A stretch of 64,000 nt of DNA, from NCBI RefSeq assembly GCF_008632455.1, contig NZ_CP043929.1:4340001-4404000 (forward strand). Direction: 5' to 3'. Both the position numbers and the translations under genes were made by a program. The notes beneath the pieces are model-generated. The model saw only the letters and a list, made by a program, of their open reading frames with translations, was not told where the DNA came from and did no database searches. This DNA comes from Methylomonas rhizoryzae (GTDB taxonomy: Bacteria; Pseudomonadota; Gammaproteobacteria; Methylococcales; Methylomonadaceae). Shown piece by piece: positions 1 through 8,034 of the stretch (its first letter is position 1; each line of letters opens with the position of its first letter).

Positions 1-710
1 AGGGCTTGGTTGGCATTATTGGCGTGCAATGTCGAAAGGCATAAATGCCCGGTTTCAGCGAATGCCAATGCATGCTCCATGGTTTCCTGGCTGCGAATTT
101 CCCCGATCAGAATCACGTCCGGCGCTTGCCGCAAGGTATTTTTCAACGCGTCTTCGTAACTCAAAGTATCTACCCCGACTTCACGCTGGTTAACCAGCGA
201 TCGTTTATGCGGGTGGACGTATTCGATAGGGTCTTCAATGGTAATGATGTGACCGGAAGAATTACCGTTGCGATAATCGATTAATGCTGCCAACGATGTC
301 GACTTTCCGGACCCTGTGCCGCCTACAAACAAAATCAGACCGCGTTTTTCCATGATTTTGTCTTTCAAGATTTGCGGCAATCCTAGCGCGTCGGCATTAG
401 GAATATCGACTTTAATGTTGCGGATGACCAAGGCATGCGTATTGCGCTGCTTGAAAATATTGACCCGAAATCGGCCGATGCCCGGCTCGGCTATCGCCAA
501 GTTCATCTCCGGCTTATGCTCGAAGCTGGCACGCTGGTCGGCATCCATAATGCTGTTTGCAATCTCGCGCAGCCGCTCGGCGGTCAATTTAACATTTTCC
601 AACGGCTTCAGCGTTCCCTGAAACTTCGCGGCAGGCGGTGCATTTTGAGTCAAATACAAATCCGAACCATCGTGTTGAACCAATATCTTCAAATAGTCTT
701 TAAATTCCAT
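1..710 (-). CDS. pilU: PilU, twitching-motility retraction ATPase (3' part missing at window edge)
   Basis: PilT/PilU-family hexameric ATPase that powers retraction of type IV pili from the cytoplasmic side of the inner membrane. The frame is open from an ATG at 710-708 to base 1, about 236 codons, so the C-terminal third lies outside the window. Visible motifs are Walker A (GGTGSGKST, about residues 130-138), the Asp-box region (ITIEDPIEYVH), Walker B (PDVILIGEIR) and the start of the His box (AETGHLCLSTLHANN). The N-terminus begins MEFKDYLKILVQ and has DGSDLYLT, which fits PilU better than PilT. It is transcribed divergently from the PP-loop gene at 835. The motor genes pilBCD lie separately at 5872-9747. 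Family call is firm; PilU rather than a PilT paralogue is likely but not certain without the C-terminus. Confidence 0.9.
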   Translation of the reverse strand, partial: MEFKDYLKILVQHDGSDLYLTQNAPPAAKFQGTLKPLENVKLTAERLREIANSIMDADQRASFEHKPEMNLAIAEPGIGRFRVNIFKQRNTHALVIRNIKVDIPNADALGLPQILKDKIMEKRGLILFVGGTGSGKSTSLAALIDYRNGNSSGHIITIEDPIEYVHPHKRSLVNQREVGVDTLSYEDALKNTLRQAPDVILIGEIRSQETMEHALAFAETGHLCLSTLHANNANQA

Positions 711-798
711 AAACCAACCTAGCGCAATACACCCATTGCGCTTAAGTTTAGAGTAAAGCCATTAAAGTTGAAGCAAGGTAAGCTGTCGTGGAATGGCG

Positions 799-804
799 TA
801 TAAT
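799..804 (+). promoter_or_regulatory. Candidate -10 element (TATAAT) for the PP-loop gene
   Basis: A perfect TATAAT lies in the pilU/PP-loop intergenic region. No good -35 sits 16-18 bases upstream, so it would be a weak or activated promoter. If real, transcription starts near 811. That would exclude the upstream ATG at 793 as translation start and favour the GTG at 835. Confidence 0.4.
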
Positions 805-834
805 GTTACTTTTTTACAACACCTTGGCGTTTTT

Positions 835-1884
835 GTGGTTATCGCTCAACAAAAAAAGGCTGTAGCACTGATTTCCGGCGGTTTAGATTCCATGCTGGCC
901 GCCAAAACCATCATGGCTCAGGGCATACATGTCGAAGGCATTAACTTTTTCACCGGCTTCTGTGTTGAAGGTCATACTCACGCAATACGCAAGCAGGACG
1001 AAAACAAACCCAAGCGCAATAATTCGTTATGGGTCGCCGAACAACTGGGCATCAAGCTCCATATCATAGACATCATAGAAGAATACAAACAGGTCTTGCT
1101 CAATCCCAAACATGGTTATGGCGCAAATATGAACCCCTGCCTGGATTGCAAAATCTTCATGGTCAACAAAGCCAAACAATGGATGGCGGAAAACGACTTC
1201 GACTTCATCATCACCGGCGAAGTCGTCGGCCAACGCCCGATGTCGCAACGCAAACAAACCATGCCTATCGTTGCGGCCGAATCCGGCGCGGACGATTTAT
1301 TAGTGCGACCTTTATCCGCGCAAAATTTGCCGACTACTTTGCCGGAACGCCAAGGCTGGATCGATCGTACAAAAATGCACGGCTTTAGCGGCCGTTCCAG
1401 GAAACCGCAAATGGCATTGGCCAAGCAGTACGGCTTTTCGGATTACGCGCAACCGGCCGGCGGCTGTTGTTTTTTAACGGACGAAAGCTATTCGCTGAAA
1501 CTGGTCGATCTCTGGCAAGCCCGCGGAAAGCGCGATTATGAACTGGACGACGTCATGCTGTTAAAGGTCGGCCGTCATCTGCGGCCACGGGCGCACTTCA
1601 AAATCATTATCGCCCGCGAAGATGGCGAAGCTCGCTTCATGAGCGGTTATAAAAATGATTTCATGAGTATGTATTGTACTAGCCACCGCGGACCGCTAGC
1701 CTTGATAGACGGCAATCCCAGCGATGACGATCTGCAGTTGGCCGCCCGCATAACCGCCCGTTACGGACAAGGACGGGAGGCGGATTCAGTCGAGGTCGCG
1801 GTACGTAATCCTTCAGGAGAAGAGCGGCACTTGCAAGTTAAACCATTGCCCGCCGACGAAATCGAGCAGGGTTGGTTCATATGA
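835..1884 (+). CDS. PP-loop ATPase, ThiI/MnmA-like, predicted tRNA or sulfur-carrier thiolation enzyme
   Basis: ATP-pyrophosphatase of the PP-loop class, which adenylates a substrate before sulfur transfer. The PP-loop SGGLDS is near residues 14-19 of the proposed protein. It is followed by a CxxC (NPCLDCK) and a GGCC pair that could carry persulfide sulfur. The last ~110 residues, with VGRHLRPRAHFKIIIAR, resemble the NFACT-R/DUF814 module. The frame is open from an ATG at 793, but that ATG precedes a TATAAT at 799-804, so I start at GTG 835, just before AQQKKAVALISGG. No strong Shine-Dalgarno is seen, so the start is uncertain. It overlaps the TusA-like gene by ATGA, implying translational coupling and a sulfur-relay role. 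The exact target (thiouridine position or another thio-modification) cannot be read from the sequence. Confidence 0.75.
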   Translation: MVIAQQKKAVALISGGLDSMLAAKTIMAQGIHVEGINFFTGFCVEGHTHAIRKQDENKPKRNNSLWVAEQLGIKLHIIDIIEEYKQVLLNPKHGYGANMNPCLDCKIFMVNKAKQWMAENDFDFIITGEVVGQRPMSQRKQTMPIVAAESGADDLLVRPLSAQNLPTTLPERQGWIDRTKMHGFSGRSRKPQMALAKQYGFSDYAQPAGGCCFLTDESYSLKLVDLWQARGKRDYELDDVMLLKVGRHLRPRAHFKIIIAREDGEARFMSGYKNDFMSMYCTSHRGPLALIDGNPSDDDLQLAARITARYGQGREADSVEVAVRNPSGEERHLQVKPLPADEIEQGWFI

Positions 1885-2105
1885 ATCAAGAAACGTTAAA
1901 CGCTCACCGCTTGCTCTGTCCTTTGCCGGTCATTCGCACTCAAGACAAAGTAAAAACCCTGCAAGCGGGCGACCGGTTAACCGTGCGCTGCACCGATCCG
2001 GGGGCCATGCACGACATTCCAGCCTGGTGCCGCATCAACGGCCACAAAGTTCTGGAAACCAAAGCCGAGAACGGCGAATATGTAGTGGTATTGGAAGTTG
2101 CTTAA
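1881..2105 (+). CDS. TusA-family sulfur carrier protein
   Basis: Small (74-residue) TusA/SirA-like protein. The family accepts persulfide sulfur on a conserved cysteine and hands it to partner enzymes. The hallmark CPxP motif is present as CPLPVIRT near residue 13, and the C-terminal strand (EYVVVLEV) fits the fold. The ATG at 1881 overlaps the stop of the PP-loop gene (ATGA) and has a purine-rich site (gagcaggg) about ten bases upstream; a TTG at 1872 is a less likely start. The pair suggests a sulfur donor dedicated to the upstream ATPase. It is not necessarily the TusA of the 2-thiouridine relay, since no tusBCD genes are here. Confidence 0.85.
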   Translation: MNQETLNAHRLLCPLPVIRTQDKVKTLQAGDRLTVRCTDPGAMHDIPAWCRINGHKVLETKAENGEYVVVLEVA

Positions 2106-2127
2106 TTTATGTCGAATGGGAGATGAC

Positions 2128-3342
2128 ATGGCAGTAGGACTCTGTGATTTTCCAACTATGCATCCGGTAGCGGGAATCAAACTCGGTACGTGTAACGCGG
2201 GAATCAAACAAACACAACGAGATGACGTTTTAATCATTCAAATGGCTGAAAACGGCAGCTGTGCGGCAGTATTCACGCAAAACGCCTTCTGTGCGGCTCC
2301 GGTCATTCTCGCTCGAGATCATTTGACCATGGGAGCGCGCTGGTTGCTGGTCAACTCCGGTAACGCCAACGCCGGCACCGGCAAGCAAGGGCTACAGGAT
2401 GCTTTTGCCTGCTGCGCAGCGGTGGCGGACGAAGTGGACGCTATAGCCCAACAGGTATTGCCCTTTTCTACCGGAGTCATCGGCGAGCCGCTGCCCGTGG
2501 ACAAAATTGCCGGAGCAATACCCAAGGCGGTGGCCAATCTCGATGAATCACATTGGGATAAGGCCTCCCGAGCCATCATGACCACGGATACTTTCGCCAA
2601 AGGCGCTTCCTGTGCCGTCGAGATCGCCGGCCAAAAGATAACGATCACCGGTATCGCAAAAGGCGCCGGCATGATACATCCCAACATGGCGACTATGCTC
2701 AGTTTTGTCGCCACCGACGCGACGGTTGAACAATCCGTCTTGCAACACATTTTGTCCGAAGCGGTTGAACAATCATTTAACCGTATTACGGTGGACGGCG
2801 ACACATCCACAAACGATGCTTGCGTTTTATTGGCATCCGGCTGCAGCAACGCTCCGGAAATATTGCCCGGCACGGATCACTACGCGGTATTTTCCGCAGC
2901 CGTCTCGCAAATACTCAAACGCCTGGCCGAGTTGATCGTACGAGACGGGGAAGGCGCGACCAAACTGATACGGATTGCGGTGGAGCAAGCGAAAGATGAC
3001 GCCGAAGCCGTATTAGTGGCCAAAACGATTGCCCATTCACCCTTGGTTAAAACCGCATTTTTTGCCAGCGACCCGAATTGGGGGCGCATTTTGGCAGCAG
3101 TCGGCCGAGCCGGCCTTGTCAATTTAGAGTTAGAAAAAGTACAAATTTATCTGGGTACGGTTTGTATCGTCGAAGCCGGCGGACGCTCACCCGGCTATAC
3201 CGAACAAGACGGGCAACGCGTAATGGATCAAGCGGAAATCGCAATTACGGTGCGGCTTGGCCGCGGCAACGCTTGCCAAGAAATTCTTACCTGCGATTTT
3301 TCCTACGATTACGTCAAGATCAATGCCGAATATCGCACATAA
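2128..3342 (+). CDS. argJ: ArgJ, glutamate N-acetyltransferase / amino-acid acetyltransferase
   Basis: Ornithine acetyltransferase that recycles the acetyl group in cyclic arginine biosynthesis; bifunctional members also acetylate glutamate from acetyl-CoA. The 404-residue length is normal. The self-cleavage/nucleophile region KGAGMIHPNMATML is intact, with the nucleophilic Thr near residue 189, so autoprocessing into alpha and beta subunits is expected. The C-terminus carries the usual CDFSYDYVKINAEYRT ending. ATG 2128 is preceded by gggagatgac, a good ribosome site; the upstream alternative start at 2098 overlaps the TusA gene and is unlikely. It lies 22 bases after the TusA-like gene and directly abuts the Nudix gene, probably within one operon. 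Confidence 0.95.
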   Translation: MAVGLCDFPTMHPVAGIKLGTCNAGIKQTQRDDVLIIQMAENGSCAAVFTQNAFCAAPVILARDHLTMGARWLLVNSGNANAGTGKQGLQDAFACCAAVADEVDAIAQQVLPFSTGVIGEPLPVDKIAGAIPKAVANLDESHWDKASRAIMTTDTFAKGASCAVEIAGQKITITGIAKGAGMIHPNMATMLSFVATDATVEQSVLQHILSEAVEQSFNRITVDGDTSTNDACVLLASGCSNAPEILPGTDHYAVFSAAVSQILKRLAELIVRDGEGATKLIRIAVEQAKDDAEAVLVAKTIAHSPLVKTAFFASDPNWGRILAAVGRAGLVNLELEKVQIYLGTVCIVEAGGRSPGYTEQDGQRVMDQAEIAITVRLGRGNACQEILTCDFSYDYVKINAEYRT

Positions 3343-4314
3343 ATGTTAGATCCTGCCCCGTTGCATGTCGCTGTCGGCGTAATACGCAACCCGGACGGCC
3401 GAATTTTGTTGACTCAACGCGCCAAGAATGTTCACCAAGGCGGCTTATGGGAATTTCCCGGCGGTAAGCTGGAGCCGAATGAGTCTCCGGAACAAGCCTT
3501 ATACCGAGAACTGCATGAGGAAGTCGGTATTGAGGTCCATCACGCACGACCGTTACTGAAAATCAAACATCGATACCCGGAGCTGGCGGTTCTGTTGGAT
3601 GTGTGGCAAGTAGTCGGATATTCAGGAACGCCGTACGCGCGCGAAGGTCAAGCAATGGCCTGGGCTAAGCCCGACGAACTTTCCGATTACAGATTCCCTG
3701 CCGCTAACTATCCGATCATAGCAGCCGTGCGCCTACCCGATCGCTATGCAATTTTAGAGGGCGTAAATTGTTCTTCGATTTCGGACAAACTGGAATTATT
3801 AAAAAAGCAAGGCATCAGCCTGTTGCAATTTCGTTGTAAATCGGCCCGGACATCAGAAATTAGCCAGCTCCATCATCAGGTCGCTGCTTTTTGCAAAAGC
3901 AATGCTATTACCTTGCTTGGTAACTCCGATCATAACTTCGAAGCACACGATATCGACGGCATTCATCTTACGGCACGCCGGCTGGTAACCCTGAATCATC
4001 GCCCTCGCGGTTTCGACTGGGTTGCTGCATCTTGCCATAATATTGGGGAACTCGAACACGCACAACGCATTGGCGTGGATTTTGCTGTTTTAGCGCCCGT
4101 CATGCCTACCCCAACCCATCCGGACGCGCCTGCGTTGGGTTGGTCGGCTGTAAGCAGCTTAGTGGCCGAAATTAATATTCCGGTCTTCGCCATGGGCGGT
4201 TTGAAAGCGACCGATCTACAACGGGCAATTGCGGCCGGCTGCCAGGGTATGGCCGGTATTAGCGCTTTTTTAACGGCCGACAAATTCACTCAGAAGCCTG
4301 ACCGGAGCTATTGA
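3343..4314 (+). CDS. Nudix hydrolase (MutT-like) fused to a thiamine-phosphate-synthase-like domain
   Basis: Residues 1-130 form a Nudix domain with a complete Nudix box GX5EX7REUXEEXGU (from GGKLEPNE through RELHEEVGI), as in 8-oxo-dGTP diphosphatases that clean oxidised nucleotides from the pool. Residues ~135-323 resemble the TIM-barrel of ThiE/TenI ([52 protein letters not shown]). This two-domain architecture is known in gammaproteobacteria; the role of the second domain is not settled. The ATG at 3343 immediately follows the argJ stop at 3340-3342, so coupling is likely. The 3' end overlaps convergent yacG by 29 bases. Confidence 0.88.
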   Translation: MLDPAPLHVAVGVIRNPDGRILLTQRAKNVHQGGLWEFPGGKLEPNESPEQALYRELHEEVGIEVHHARPLLKIKHRYPELAVLLDVWQVVGYSGTPYAREGQAMAWAKPDELSDYRFPAANYPIIAAVRLPDRYAILEGVNCSSISDKLELLKKQGISLLQFRCKSARTSEISQLHHQVAAFCKSNAITLLGNSDHNFEAHDIDGIHLTARRLVTLNHRPRGFDWVAASCHNIGELEHAQRIGVDFAVLAPVMPTPTHPDAPALGWSAVSSLVAEINIPVFAMGGLKATDLQRAIAAGCQGMAGISAFLTADKFTQKPDRSY

Positions 4315-4489
4315 GCTCGGAAAATTCGACCGGTTCGCCTGGAATTTTATGCGCCTCGGTGGCCCAATCACCTAAGTCGATCAATTTGCAACGTTGGCTG
4401 CAAAACGGCTTATAGCGCTGCTGAGCAACCCAAGGCACCTGTTTTTTACAAGTCGGACACGACACAAAAAACAGGTTTTGCTCGCTCAT
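4286..4489 (-). CDS. yacG: YacG, zinc-binding DNA gyrase inhibitor
   Basis: Small zinc-ribbon protein of the YacG family, which binds the GyrB C-terminus and inhibits DNA gyrase in E. coli. The four zinc cysteines are present as CPTC ([11 protein letters not shown]) and C...C ([15 protein letters not shown]), and the conserved IDLGDWA motif follows. I start at ATG 4489; an in-frame GTG at 4495 overlaps the zapD stop and is an alternative. It is the last gene of the pilBCD-coaE-zapD-yacG string. Its 3' end overlaps the convergent Nudix gene by 29 bases. Confidence 0.93.
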   Translation of the reverse strand: MSEQNLFFVSCPTCKKQVPWVAQQRYKPFCSQRCKLIDLGDWATEAHKIPGEPVEFSELNSSGQASE

Positions 4490-4491
4490 CT

Positions 4492-5262
4492 TCACACGGC
4501 ACAGCGCGCCAAATTGAATACCACGTCCTCTTGAGTTTGTACCGGACGATTCTCATCGGTAGACGGAAGCAAAAACCGAATACTAAACCTGTGCTTACCG
4601 CCACTGATTTCGGCAAAACAACCCGCCGCTTTAGGCACACCCACCCTAAGCAATTGAACCGGATGATTTTTATCCAACGCTAGTTGAAAAAATCCTGCGT
4701 GTGCAAGCTCTTGCCGCGGAACGCAACTTTGCCGGATGAATCCCAAAATCAAATCGATAGCCAATTGAATATCAACAAACGGCTGAGTCCAGGTTTCTAA
4801 ATCCTTCTGCTGCTGTACCGCATCTTGTTCCAGCCAATAATGAAAAGCGGGCAAGTCAAACGAATAGGTCCCACCCGGGATTGCGCTACGTTGGGAAATA
4901 CTTTGAAACAATCCGCTTTCTAAAACGCTAATGCCGATTTTACCGCTGGCATTATATAGTTTGCGGCTCGCCTGGCTCAGCTGGTCCAGTATGGTTTGCA
5001 ACTTGTGGCGATCAACTTCCTCGCTCTGACTTAAATGCCCAAGCACTTTGGAATGGCGCTCCAATTCCTTGATTAATTCCGATTTCAAATCACTACGGCC
5101 GAAAATCGTCAGAATATCCAGCAAAGAATCGATAGCAGCCCTTTTATCGAATACCGAACCACCCGCCATAAAGTGGTTGAGTTGTTGAAACAATTGTTCC
5201 AAACGCATAAACACCCGAACTCTCTCGTTCAACGGAAATTCGTAGATCGTTTGTGTATTCAA
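4492..5262 (-). CDS. zapD: ZapD, FtsZ-associated cell-division protein
   Basis: Cytoplasmic protein that bundles FtsZ protofilaments at the division ring. The N-terminus ([21 protein letters not shown]) and the internal region with GKIGISVLE and [17 protein letters not shown] are characteristic, and 256 residues is the usual length. The start is a TTG at 5262, which overlaps the coaE stop by four bases (TTGA); the N-terminal sequence fits the family from here. It sits in the classical gammaproteobacterial order coaE-zapD-yacG. Confidence 0.93.
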   Translation of the reverse strand: MNTQTIYEFPLNERVRVFMRLEQLFQQLNHFMAGGSVFDKRAAIDSLLDILTIFGRSDLKSELIKELERHSKVLGHLSQSEEVDRHKLQTILDQLSQASRKLYNASGKIGISVLESGLFQSISQRSAIPGGTYSFDLPAFHYWLEQDAVQQQKDLETWTQPFVDIQLAIDLILGFIRQSCVPRQELAHAGFFQLALDKNHPVQLLRVGVPKAAGCFAEISGGKHRFSIRFLLPSTDENRPVQTQEDVVFNLARCAV

Positions 5263-5870
5263 GCCGGCGTAGTCCTTAAGTTGGCTAATGCAAGGTAAAA
5301 TTGATGCAATTTTTTCACGCGGTCGGCAAGCAAGCTTTCGTCACCTGAATTTTCTATTACGTCATCCGCAGCTTGAAGCCGGAGCTGCCGGCTGGTTTGT
5401 ACAGCCATAATTGCGCGCACCTGCTCCGGCTCGACATTATCGCGTTTCACTACGCGTAATACTTGCAACTCCTCGGAACAATCCACAACTAAAATGCGAT
5501 CGATGGAAGCCAAATGACGCGTTTCCAATAATAAAGGGAGAGCGATGATGTAATATCCGCACTGAAAACTCCCTAGCTCCGATTCAATCTGCTGGTAAAT
5601 TGCGGGGTGCATGATAGCATCCAGCGCTTTACGACGCGAGTGGTCGGAAAAAACGATGTTTCTCAACTGCAGCCTGTCTAACTCGCCGTTCGGCAAAATA
5701 ATGCCTTCTCCAAACAGTTGAACTAGGCTATTCAGCAATGGCCGCCCCGGTTTCACTAACTCCCTAGCTACCAGATCAGCATCAATAACCGTTGCGCCCA
5801 ATTGCGCAAATAAGCGGCAAACATAACTCTTGCCGCTGCCGATACCGCCGGTTAAACCGACCCGTAACAT
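5259..5870 (-). CDS. coaE: Dephospho-CoA kinase
   Basis: Catalyses the last step of coenzyme A synthesis, ATP-dependent phosphorylation of the 3'-OH of dephospho-CoA, in the cytosol. The P-loop GLTGGIGSGKS is at residues 6-16, followed by the family motif VIDADLVARELVKPG. The lid/helix region with HPAIYQQIESEL is also visible. The 203-residue length is normal. Its ATG lies one base after the pilD stop and its end overlaps zapD, so it is translated within the pil operon. Confidence 0.96.
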   Translation of the reverse strand: MLRVGLTGGIGSGKSYVCRLFAQLGATVIDADLVARELVKPGRPLLNSLVQLFGEGIILPNGELDRLQLRNIVFSDHSRRKALDAIMHPAIYQQIESELGSFQCGYYIIALPLLLETRHLASIDRILVVDCSEELQVLRVVKRDNVEPEQVRAIMAVQTSRQLRLQAADDVIENSGDESLLADRVKKLHQFYLALANLRTTPA

Positions 5871-5871
5871 T

Positions 5872-6738
5872 CTATAAACCTGTAATACCTAGGTAGAATT
5901 GGTTGATTTCCCTACCGTAAATTAGCGCCAACCAGCCGGCCCCCGCCAGATAAGGGCCAAATGGGATGGGTCGGCTAATATCCTGTCGTTTCAACACTAT
6001 CGAAACAACGCCGATAAGCGCGCCAACGAACGATGCAAGCACAATGATCAACGGCAAAAATTGCCAACCTAACCAAGCTCCCAACAACGCCAACAACTTA
6101 AAGTCGCCATACCCCATACCTTCTTTCCCGGTAAGCAATTTGAATAGCCAGTAAATACTCCAAAGGCTTAGATAACCGGCTATCGCTCCGATAATGGCGC
6201 TGTGACTGTCGGCATAAAGGGAAAACAAACTTAGCAATAAGCCTAACCAGAGCAGTGGCAGGGTGATGGAATCCGGTAGTAATTGGTGATCTATGTCGAT
6301 AACACTTAACGCGATTAGACTCCAGGTCAGCAATAAAGCAAATGCCAGCGCTATTCCGTATCCAAAATGAAGGGCAACCATAGCGGACGAAATCGCGGTA
6401 AAAGCCTCTAATAATGGATAACGCCAAGTAATGTGTGCGGAGCAATTGGCGCATTTACCGCGAAGCAAAAGATAACTCAAGATAGGAATATTTTGATGCG
6501 GTTTGATTTCGGCTCGGCAACTTGGACAACGCGAGCCAGGCCAAATCAAGTTGAAAGCCTCGGCATCCTGTTCCGGCGGTAACTCCAAATACTCCAGACA
6601 ATCTCTGCGCCAAGCCTTTTGCATCATCAGCGGGAGCCGATAAACTACGACATTCAAAAAGCTACCAATCATTAAGCCCAACACGAATGTCAGGCTCACC
6701 AGCATTAGCATGGATTGCTGCAAGGTTTCGACTAACAT
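5872..6738 (-). CDS. pilD: PilD, prepilin leader peptidase / N-methyltransferase
   Basis: Bifunctional inner-membrane aspartic protease that cleaves type IV prepilin and type II pseudopilin leaders and methylates the new N-terminus. The N-terminal domain contains GSFLNVVVYRLP and the paired zinc cysteines (CPSC ... CANC). The two catalytic aspartates lie in VIDIDHQLLPD and in GMGYGDFKLLA. The remainder is about eight hydrophobic membrane segments, and 288 residues is normal. It lies 72 bases downstream of pilC. Confidence 0.96.
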   Translation of the reverse strand: MLVETLQQSMLMLVSLTFVLGLMIGSFLNVVVYRLPLMMQKAWRRDCLEYLELPPEQDAEAFNLIWPGSRCPSCRAEIKPHQNIPILSYLLLRGKCANCSAHITWRYPLLEAFTAISSAMVALHFGYGIALAFALLLTWSLIALSVIDIDHQLLPDSITLPLLWLGLLLSLFSLYADSHSAIIGAIAGYLSLWSIYWLFKLLTGKEGMGYGDFKLLALLGAWLGWQFLPLIIVLASFVGALIGVVSIVLKRQDISRPIPFGPYLAGAGWLALIYGREINQFYLGITGL

Positions 6739-6810
6739 ACTCGAATTTTGTAAAGAACCGGCCTTGAAATAATTGGAATTTTGCTTTGCGGCAGATTATG
6801 CGAACACGGC

Positions 6811-8031
6811 CTAACCAACCGCCGCCCCCAATTTGAAAATAGGCAAATACATCGCCACGATAAGCCCCCCGACTAAAACCCCGAGCACCGACATAATGAT
6901 AGGTTCCATCAAACTGCTGAGATTATCGACCAAATTATCCACCTCCTCTTCGTAGAAATCGGCAACTTTATCCAACATACTATCGATGGAACCGGACTCT
7001 TCGCCAATGGCTACCATTTGGATCACCATATTAGGAAATAACCCCGTCTGAATCATAGAGAATTGCAATTGCTGACCGGTTGCCACGTCATCGCGCATTT
7101 TCATCACGCCGTCGTAGAACAAAATGTTACCGCACGCTCCTGCAACGGAAACCAACGCTTCTACCAGAGGAACACCTGCGGCGGACATGGTCGATAGCGT
7201 CCTGGCAAACCGCGCAATAGCGGATTTTTCCAAAATCATTCCCACCACGGGTATTTTCAACAACGTTCTATCCAAAAAGTGATTAAAAGGCCGAGAGCGT
7301 TTTTTAAAAAAACTAAAGGTGTAACCGGAAGCTCCTATCACACCGACAATAGCCCACCACCATTCTTGTATCCATCGGGACAATTCAATGACGAATTGCG
7401 TAAAAGCGGGCAAGTCGGCGCCAAACCCTTTAAACAAATCTTCGAAAACCGGTACCACAAAAATTAAAAGCACCGCAGTCACAATGCACGCAACCACCAA
7501 GACGGCTATCGGATAAGTTAAAGCCTTTTTTACTTTTTTACGAATGGACTCGGTTTTTTCTTTGTAGGTTGCAATCTTATCCAATAACGATTCCAACACA
7601 CCGGCTTGCTCGCCTGCGTTCACCAGATTGCAAAACAAATCGTCGAAATATAGATTCTTTTTAGCCAGTGCCTGCGCTAAGGTATCGCCACCTTCAATAT
7701 CGGCCTTAATGGACAACAACATTTCAGACATACTCGCGTTATCGTGACCTTTGCCGATAATGTCGAAAGATTGCACCAAGGGCACTCCAGCTTCCAACAT
7801 AGTGGCTAATTGCCGGGCAAAAACCGCAATATCAGCACTGGTTATTTTCTGTTTTTTGGGCCCGAACAACGGCTTTGGCTTGGGCTTGATTTTAATGACC
7901 CTAACCCCGGACTTTCTTAACTCCGTCCGTGCAACCGCTTCACTTTTAGCGCTAAAAAGCCCCCCGGTCTTTTTGCCTTGTTTATCCAAGCCCTCCCAAA
8001 GAAAATCAATTTGATCGCTTTCTTTTGCCAT
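6811..8031 (-). CDS. pilC: PilC, type IV pilus inner-membrane platform protein
   Basis: Polytopic platform protein of the type IV pilus machine that couples the motor ATPases to the growing pilus. The 406-residue protein has two repeated GspF domains: one with FARQLATMLEAGVPLVQSF and NAGEQAGVLESLLDKI, the second with FARTLSTMSAAGVPLVEAL and AIGEESGSIDSMLDKV. Membrane segments lie near residues 175-200, 225-245 and 375-400. It starts three bases after the pilB stop. N-terminal SDQIDFLWEGLDKQGKK is typical of PilC. Confidence 0.96.
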   Translation of the reverse strand: MAKESDQIDFLWEGLDKQGKKTGGLFSAKSEAVARTELRKSGVRVIKIKPKPKPLFGPKKQKITSADIAVFARQLATMLEAGVPLVQSFDIIGKGHDNASMSEMLLSIKADIEGGDTLAQALAKKNLYFDDLFCNLVNAGEQAGVLESLLDKIATYKEKTESIRKKVKKALTYPIAVLVVACIVTAVLLIFVVPVFEDLFKGFGADLPAFTQFVIELSRWIQEWWWAIVGVIGASGYTFSFFKKRSRPFNHFLDRTLLKIPVVGMILEKSAIARFARTLSTMSAAGVPLVEALVSVAGACGNILFYDGVMKMRDDVATGQQLQFSMIQTGLFPNMVIQMVAIGEESGSIDSMLDKVADFYEEEVDNLVDNLSSLMEPIIMSVLGVLVGGLIVAMYLPIFKLGAAVG

Positions 8032-8034
8032 GAT

